NCBI RefSeq assembly: GCF_003945595.2
Contig: NW_024104423.1
Span: 62,001-126,000, forward strand
Length of the DNA stretch: 64,000 nucleotides
Direction: 5' to 3'
Source: Pipra filicauda
Lineage: Eukaryota; Chordata; Aves; Passeriformes; Pipridae
Shown here: positions 25,619 to 64,000 of the stretch, in pieces
Layout: every line of letters begins with the position of its first letter
Numbering within the stretch: the first letter of the stretch is position 1
Notes under the pieces: model-generated
Database searches by the model: none
Seen by the model: only the letters and a program-made list of their open reading frames with translations
What the model was told of the DNA's origin: nothing
Position numbers and translations under genes: made by a program

Positions 25619-26794
25619 TCTGGGCCCAACACTGATCCCTGGGGGACACCACTAGTGACCAGCCGCCAACTGGATGCAGCACCGTTCACCACCACTCTCT
25701 GGGCCCGGCCCTCCAGCCAGTTCCTAACCCAGCACAGAGTGCCCCTGTCCAAGCCGTGGGCTGCCAGCTTTTTCAGGAGTATGCTGTGGGAGACGGTGTC
25801 AAAGACTTTGCTGAAGTCCAGATAGACCACATCCACAGCCTTCCCCTCATCTACCAGGCGGGTCACCTGATCATAAAAGGAAATCAGGTTGGTCAGACAG
25901 GACCTGCCCTTCCTAAACCTGTGCTGGTTGGATCCGATCCCTTGTCCATCCTGTAGGTGTCATGTGATTGCACTTAGGATGATCTGCTCTATAACCTTGC
26001 AAGGCACTGAGGTCAGGTTGACGGGCCTGTAGTTTCCCCGGTCCTCCTTCCAGCCCTTTTTGTGGATGGGCGTGACATTCGCCAACTTCCAATCATCTGG
26101 GACCTCCCCAGTGAGCCAGGACTGTTGGTAGATGATGGAGAGGGGCTTGGCGAGCTCTTCTGACAGCTTCCTCATCACCCTTGGGTGGATCCCATCTGGT
26201 CCCATAGACTTGTAGGGATCCAAGTGGTTCAGCGTGTCGCAGACTGTTTCTTCCTGGATTATTCAGGGGCTATTCAGCTTCTTATCTCTGTCTACAAGCT
26301 CCAGAAGCCAGCTGTCCTCAGGACAACCTGTCTTACTGTTGAAAACTGAGGTAAAGAAGGTGTTAAATAGCTCAGCCTTTTCCTGATCTTTGATAATTAT
26401 ATTCCTGCCCATGTCCAATAAAGACTGGAGGTTTTCCTTGCCCCTCCTTTTGCTATTGATGTATCTGTAGAAAGACTTTTCGTTATCCCTAACAGAAGTG
26501 AATAGATTGAGCTCAAGTTGTGCCTTCGTCTCTCTAATTTTCTTTCTACATGACCTAACTGTATTCCTAAACTCTTCCCAAGTAGCCAGCCCTTTTTTCC
26601 ATAATTGGTAGGCTCTCTTTTTTACCGTAATTTCCTTCAAAATCTCCCTGTTCAGCCAGACTGGTCGTCTTCCCCACCAGCTTGCCTTTTGGCACACTGG
26701 GACAGCCTGCTCCTGTGCTTTTAAGACTTCCTTCTTGAAGCATGTCCATCCCTCCTGGACCCCTTTGTTTTCAAGGGTTGTTTCCCAGGGTACA
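25619..26794 (-). mobile_element. CR1 LINE fragment, linker and first half of reverse transcriptase
   Basis: The minus strand encodes CR1 pol in long pieces: SWWGRRPVWLNREILKEI and RDNEKSFYRYI (26263-27006 frame), then [19 protein letters not shown] (25960-26223), then VDVVYLDFSKVFDTVSHSIL and SGVPQGSVLGP (25588-25866). The order is colinear with CR1 but split by frameshifts. The 3' half of the RT is missing where the RTE element abuts. It is closely related to the copy at 1-1070. Confidence 0.88.
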
Positions 26795-27044
26795 CTTTGA
26801 CCTGAAAAGAATTGAACTGGAAAGCTGCTTGAAGTATGATTATTCTTTGTGGTGGAAGGCAGCCACAGGAGCGTCTGTGTGGAATGTGTGCAGATAGGTA
26901 AAATCTGGCCTGGCTTGATAGCTCGGACCATTATTCTGTACATAAATGGAGTAATAAAGTTACAAGAGAGTTCTGCCTGGACAAAATCTGTCTCCCATGG
27001 ATTCATTCACCAAAAAGGGTGCTGAGTGAGGGACTTTTGCCGCA
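26795..27044 (+). mobile_element. LTR fragment of provirus A family
   Basis: Non-CR1 sequence of about 250 nt between two CR1 copies of opposite strands. It holds an AATAAA signal (about 26955) and ends with the same U5-like stretch found at 20132-20174, TGGATTCATTCAC to TTTTGCCGCA. It could be the 3' LTR of provirus A, which would place provirus B, the RTE and the minus-strand CR1 inside A, or it could be a separate solo-LTR remnant. Its left end is truncated by the CR1 boundary. Confidence 0.55.
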
Positions 27045-28566
27045 AACACCTAAACAAATTCAACACCCACAAGTCCACAGGCCTTGACAGGATGCATCCA
27101 GAAATGCCGAGAGTGCTGATGGACATCATAGCCAGGCCACTCATGATCATCTTTGAAAGGTCATGGAGATCAGGAGAGGTGCCTGAGAACTGGAAGAAAG
27201 CAGATGTCACCCTGGTCTTCAAAACAGCAAGGAGGAGGATCCAGGGAACTAGCAGCCAGTCAGCCTCACCTCAATCCCTGGAAAGGTGATGGAGCACCCT
27301 ATTCTGGAGGCCATCCCTGCCCACATGAAAGACAAGGTGACATGGAGTAGTCAACGAGAGTTCACTAAACCTAAGTCACGTTTCACCAACCTGATGGCCT
27401 TTTACAATGAAACGACTACCTGGATGGATAAGGGGAGAGCCTTGACATCAGCAAGGCTTTTGACACTATCTCACAACATCCTCATAGGCAAAGTCAAGAA
27501 GTGTGGGTTGGATGAGTGGACAGTGGGGTGGATTGTGAACTGGGTAAGTGGCAGATCTCAGAGGGTCATAATTGGTGGCACAGGATCTAGTTAGAGGCCT
27601 GTCACTAGTGGTGTCCCCCAAGGTTCAATACTGGGACTAATTTTGTTTGACTTATTCATCAGTGACTTGCCTGAGGGCATGGAGTGCCTACTCAGTGAGT
27701 TTGCTGATGGTACAAAACAGGGAGAAGTGGCCAATACCCCAGAGTGCTGTGCAGCCCTTTGGAGGGACCTTGACAGGTTGGAGAGATGGGCAGAGAATCT
27801 TCTGAAATTCTACAAAGGCAACTGCAGGCTCCTGCATCTGGGGAAGAAGAACCACAGGCACCAGTACAGGCTGGGGTCTGACCTCCCGGAAATCAGCTCT
27901 GTGGAGAAGGACCTGGGGATCCCGGTAGACAAGCTGTCCATGATCCAGCAGTGTGCACTTGTGGCCAAGGTCAACAGAATCCTGGGGTGCGTTAGGAATA
28001 GCATTGCCAGTAGGTTGAGGGAGGTGATCCTGCCCCTCTGCTCAGCGCTGGTGAGGTCATATCTGGAGTGCTGTGTCCAGTTCTGGGATCCTTGGTACAA
28101 AAAGGACATGGAGCTCCTGGAGCAGGTCCAGCACAGGGTTACAAGGATGGTTAGTGGACTGGAGCATCTCTCTTCCAAGGAAAGGCTGAGGGAGCTGGCC
28201 CTGTTCAGTCTTGAAGAGAGCTGACTGAGAGGGGACCTTATCAATGTATGGAAATATCTGAAGCGAAATATCCAGAAGACGGAGCCAGGCTCTTCTCAGT
28301 GGTGCCAAGCAATAGGACAAGAGGTAACAGGTAGAAACTTATTCACAGGAATGTCCACCTGAATGTGAGGAAGAACTTCTTTACTGTGTGGATGACCAAG
28401 CATTGGACCAGGCTGCCCAGAGAGGTTGTGGAGTCTCCCTCACTGAGGTATTCCAGAACTGTCTGGATGGAATCCTGTGCCTTGTGCTCTGGGATGACCA
28501 GGATTGAGCAGGGAGGTTGGACCAGATGACCCACTGTGATCCCTTCCGACCTCACCGATTCTGTGA
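27045..28566 (+). mobile_element. CR1 LINE with reverse transcriptase and complete 3' end
   Basis: The plus strand gives colinear CR1 pieces: NKFNTHKSTGLDRMHPEMPR, a shifted RT middle (27286-27594), and a 193-codon frame (27643-28224) with FDLFISDLPEG, FADGTK at the usual FADD catalytic position, QYRLGSDLPE and YLECCVQFW. It continues through the 3' UTR to a typical end (GATCCCTTCCGACCTCACCG, then GATTCTGTGA) at about 28566. The second catalytic aspartate is read as Gly and frames are broken, so it is inactive. Its 3' end lies roughly 75 nt from the SMCHD1 CpG island. Confidence 0.9.
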
Positions 28567-28639
28567 AACAACAGCGTTGGGATCTGGATTTAGTTTAAGG
28601 CACACGAAGCGGGACTTCACGCCTCCGGGCTGAAGCCAA

Positions 28640-29177
28640 ACTGCCGCACTCACAGCAAGATCCAGCCTCTCCCCGGCACAGCCGCCTCCCGGGGCGCGGC
28701 GGGGACGTGCCCGTCCGGTGACAGGAGGGCTCCGGGGGCCCCGCGCGCCGGGTCGGTCGCGGCACGCGGTCCCAGCGTCCGACCCGCCTGCGCCTCCCGC
28801 GGCCGCGCCGGGCGGAGCAGCGCCGAACCCCTCCCCGCTCCCGCCCCGCCCGGCGGCGGCAACGGAAGTGGCGCGGCAGAGGGCACCAAATCCTTCCGAG
28901 GTCGCGGAGCCAAAACGGCGCTTTCGGTTCCAGGCCCCTCCCTCCTGTCTGGCCCCACCCCGAACCGCGGGCAGCACCGTCACCGCCGCCTTCCCTCCGT
29001 TTCCCTCCCTTTCCGGGCCTCCGCAGCGACTCCTACCCGGGCCTCCCGCCTGGCTCCGCCTCCTCCTTCCCCGGCCGGGTTGCGCTGCGCCAGGTGGGGG
29101 CGCTCGCGGGCGCGGCAGTGAGTGCCGCTGGCGCCGCCATCGCAGCGGGACGGTTTCCGTCCGCTCGGCTCCCCAAC
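28640..29177 (+). promoter_or_regulatory. SMCHD1: CpG-island promoter and 5' UTR of SMCHD1
   Basis: GC content and CpG density rise sharply at about 28640 and stay high to about 29760, in a window that is otherwise AT-rich. There is no TATA box near the start codon, as usual for CpG-island promoters. Visible motif candidates are an ETS/GABPA-type CGGAAGTG (28863-28870), a CTCF-like CCAGGTGGGGGCGCT (29090-29104) and a YY1-like GCCGCCAT (about 29134). The transcription start cannot be placed from sequence alone. Long open frames on both strands here come from base composition. Confidence 0.8.
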
Positions 29178-62575
<33,398 letters not shown>

Positions 62576-64000
62576 GTAGGCTAACATATTTAAAGTTGAA
62601 GTAACATATTACAAAAAAACCCACAGAACAAGTAATTTTTATGTAAAATGAATTGTCACAGTGTTAGGTAAGTTTGGCCTACACTAATGACTGCAGGTAC
62701 TTAGTTTATTTATTTTTAGGGATATTTTCAAATTATCCCTTATAGTTCTGCCCTGAGCAGTTTGTCTTTCTCATAGTTGCACTCTTTTCACTGATGGAAC
62801 TGGAGCTGGAGGGGCTGAACACCATATGGATGGATGTGTGGTAGAGTGTGCCCAGCAGACTAAATCAGCTGTCTGAGTTTGAACTGGTGCTGAAATTGGT
62901 TTAAGCCAAATCATCCTGGTGACTTTTGCACTGAATTATCACAGGGAGCACTGAAATCTTTCATTCTTGTAGTTGAGATGATGAGTAGTAATAGTTAATG
63001 TCGTGGATATCTGCTTGAGATTCTTTAAATGTTTCCAAAATGGTTTCCAAATCCATCCTGTTACTGATGGATTCCCAGCACTTAGTCAAGCTGTTAATTT
63101 ACTGTAAAAACAGAAACCTATGTTACATGCTAAAAATATTTCTTTCATAAAACAGATCTTAATGTCTCTGATAAATAGAGATTTGAAGATTTAAAAAAAA
63201 AATAATTTAAAATCATGTATATGCTGTGTTTACACAATATTCTAACCAGGTCCTAATCCTTTCATTTAGTCTTGTAGTCTAGCACAGTATAAAGAAAGCT
63301 AGGAACTGAGGTAGTGTTGATGTTGTTGCTTAGAAAAAAGCAAAAAAGTTGCTGGTGGAAAGATGTGTAAAGAAAAGAGGCGCAAACTCTTATGGCAAAC
63401 TGGAGAGTTTTGAACATAGTAGATTTTGTAGGCAAAGCTGAGCATTTAAGGCAAAGTGCAAGAATAATGACATAAAATAGAGGTGGATTATGGGAAATAA
63501 AGTGTGTAGGAGCAAAAGTGCCAGGCTGGAGCAAGACCTAAATTTGGCGAGGGCAAGACCAAGAGCCATTTAAGGAACTTGTAGTACAGAAATAGTATCA
63601 TTTCTGTATCATATCAAGAAGGGGTGTTACTTTCTCATGTTGTATCATACTACATTTCTCATGTAGTATCGTATCAAGAAGGGGTGTTACTTTCTCATGT
63701 TGCTTAATTGCATAAAATGTCAGAGACAATACCAGACCTGGCACTGAAAGTAGTGGTTCTAATTTATATGAAAAAAGAACTGTTTAAAATAGTAATGAAA
63801 AAAAATGACAAAAAGCAGGACTGTGGTACAGCAGAATAAAAGCAACAGATAATTTTAAAACATAAACACAGTGTAATTTTCAGTGCTTAATTAAAAATTA
63901 GGAAGCAGAGAAGAACGTAGGAGAAATTTTCAATACTTTAAAAGTTGATTTTAAAATGGTAGCAGAACAGCTGAAATATCTCAAGAGAAACAATAATTTA
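62576..64000 (+). other. SMCHD1 intron 21, cut by the window edge
   Basis: Starts with the donor GTAGGC at 62576. It is AT-rich, with a 60-bp-period tandem repeat at 63606-63702 and no exon. The next SMCHD1 exon must lie beyond the window. Confidence 0.6.
63606..63702. repeat. 60-bp-period tandem repeat, about 1.6 copies
   Basis: A 37-nt stretch containing TATCAAGAAGGGGTGTTACT at 63606-63642 returns at 63666-63702 with one substitution (A/G). Confidence 0.85.

Noticed and set aside
27810..28244. 144-codon minus-strand frame
   Set aside because: Antisense shadow of the CR1 reverse transcriptase on the plus strand.

Overview
The window is vertebrate nuclear DNA, almost certainly from a bird. 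Two neighbouring protein-coding genes lie on the plus strand with short avian-style exons and GT-AG introns. The interspersed repeats are the typical avian set: many CR1 LINE fragments and betaretrovirus-like endogenous retroviruses, plus one RTE-clade LINE. The gene order NDC80 then SMCHD1, same strand, is the order known from human 18p11 and is expected on the chicken chromosome 2 homologue.

Layout. Positions 1-10525 carry the last ten coding exons of NDC80 (outer-kinetochore coiled-coil protein; 414 residues plus stop), with a CR1 copy in the first intron seen. From 10526 to about 28566 is intergenic: single-copy DNA, a possible LTR near 15.3-15.7 kb, and then (19.8-28.6 kb) a dense nest of CR1 pieces, two different betaretrovirus-like proviral remnants (A, 20132-21236 plus an LTR piece at 26795-27044; B, about 21480-24288) and a well preserved 5'-truncated RTE element (24289-25618). 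A CpG island (about 28640-29760) follows directly and holds the SMCHD1 promoter and first exon.

SMCHD1 (ATG at 29178) occupies the rest. Twenty-one exons in one open frame (2697 nt, 899 residues) encode the N-terminal part of this non-canonical SMC protein, including the GHKL ATPase; the gene runs off the right edge after 62575. Intron 1 is about 10 kb, and introns 3 and 19 contain CR1 clusters. All exon joins were checked for phase and keep the frame.

The observations most worth following are: a partial duplicate of SMCHD1 exon 19 in intron 17, whose four exon changes are all synonymous but whose splice donor is lost; the young-looking RTE element, with two tiny RTE-tail footprints in SMCHD1 intron 1, one flanked by a perfect 12-bp target duplication; a lone long gag frame in provirus B; and a CR1 mosaic in intron 19 best explained by a local inversion. 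No CRISPR array, rRNA, tRNA or bacterial-type system was seen.
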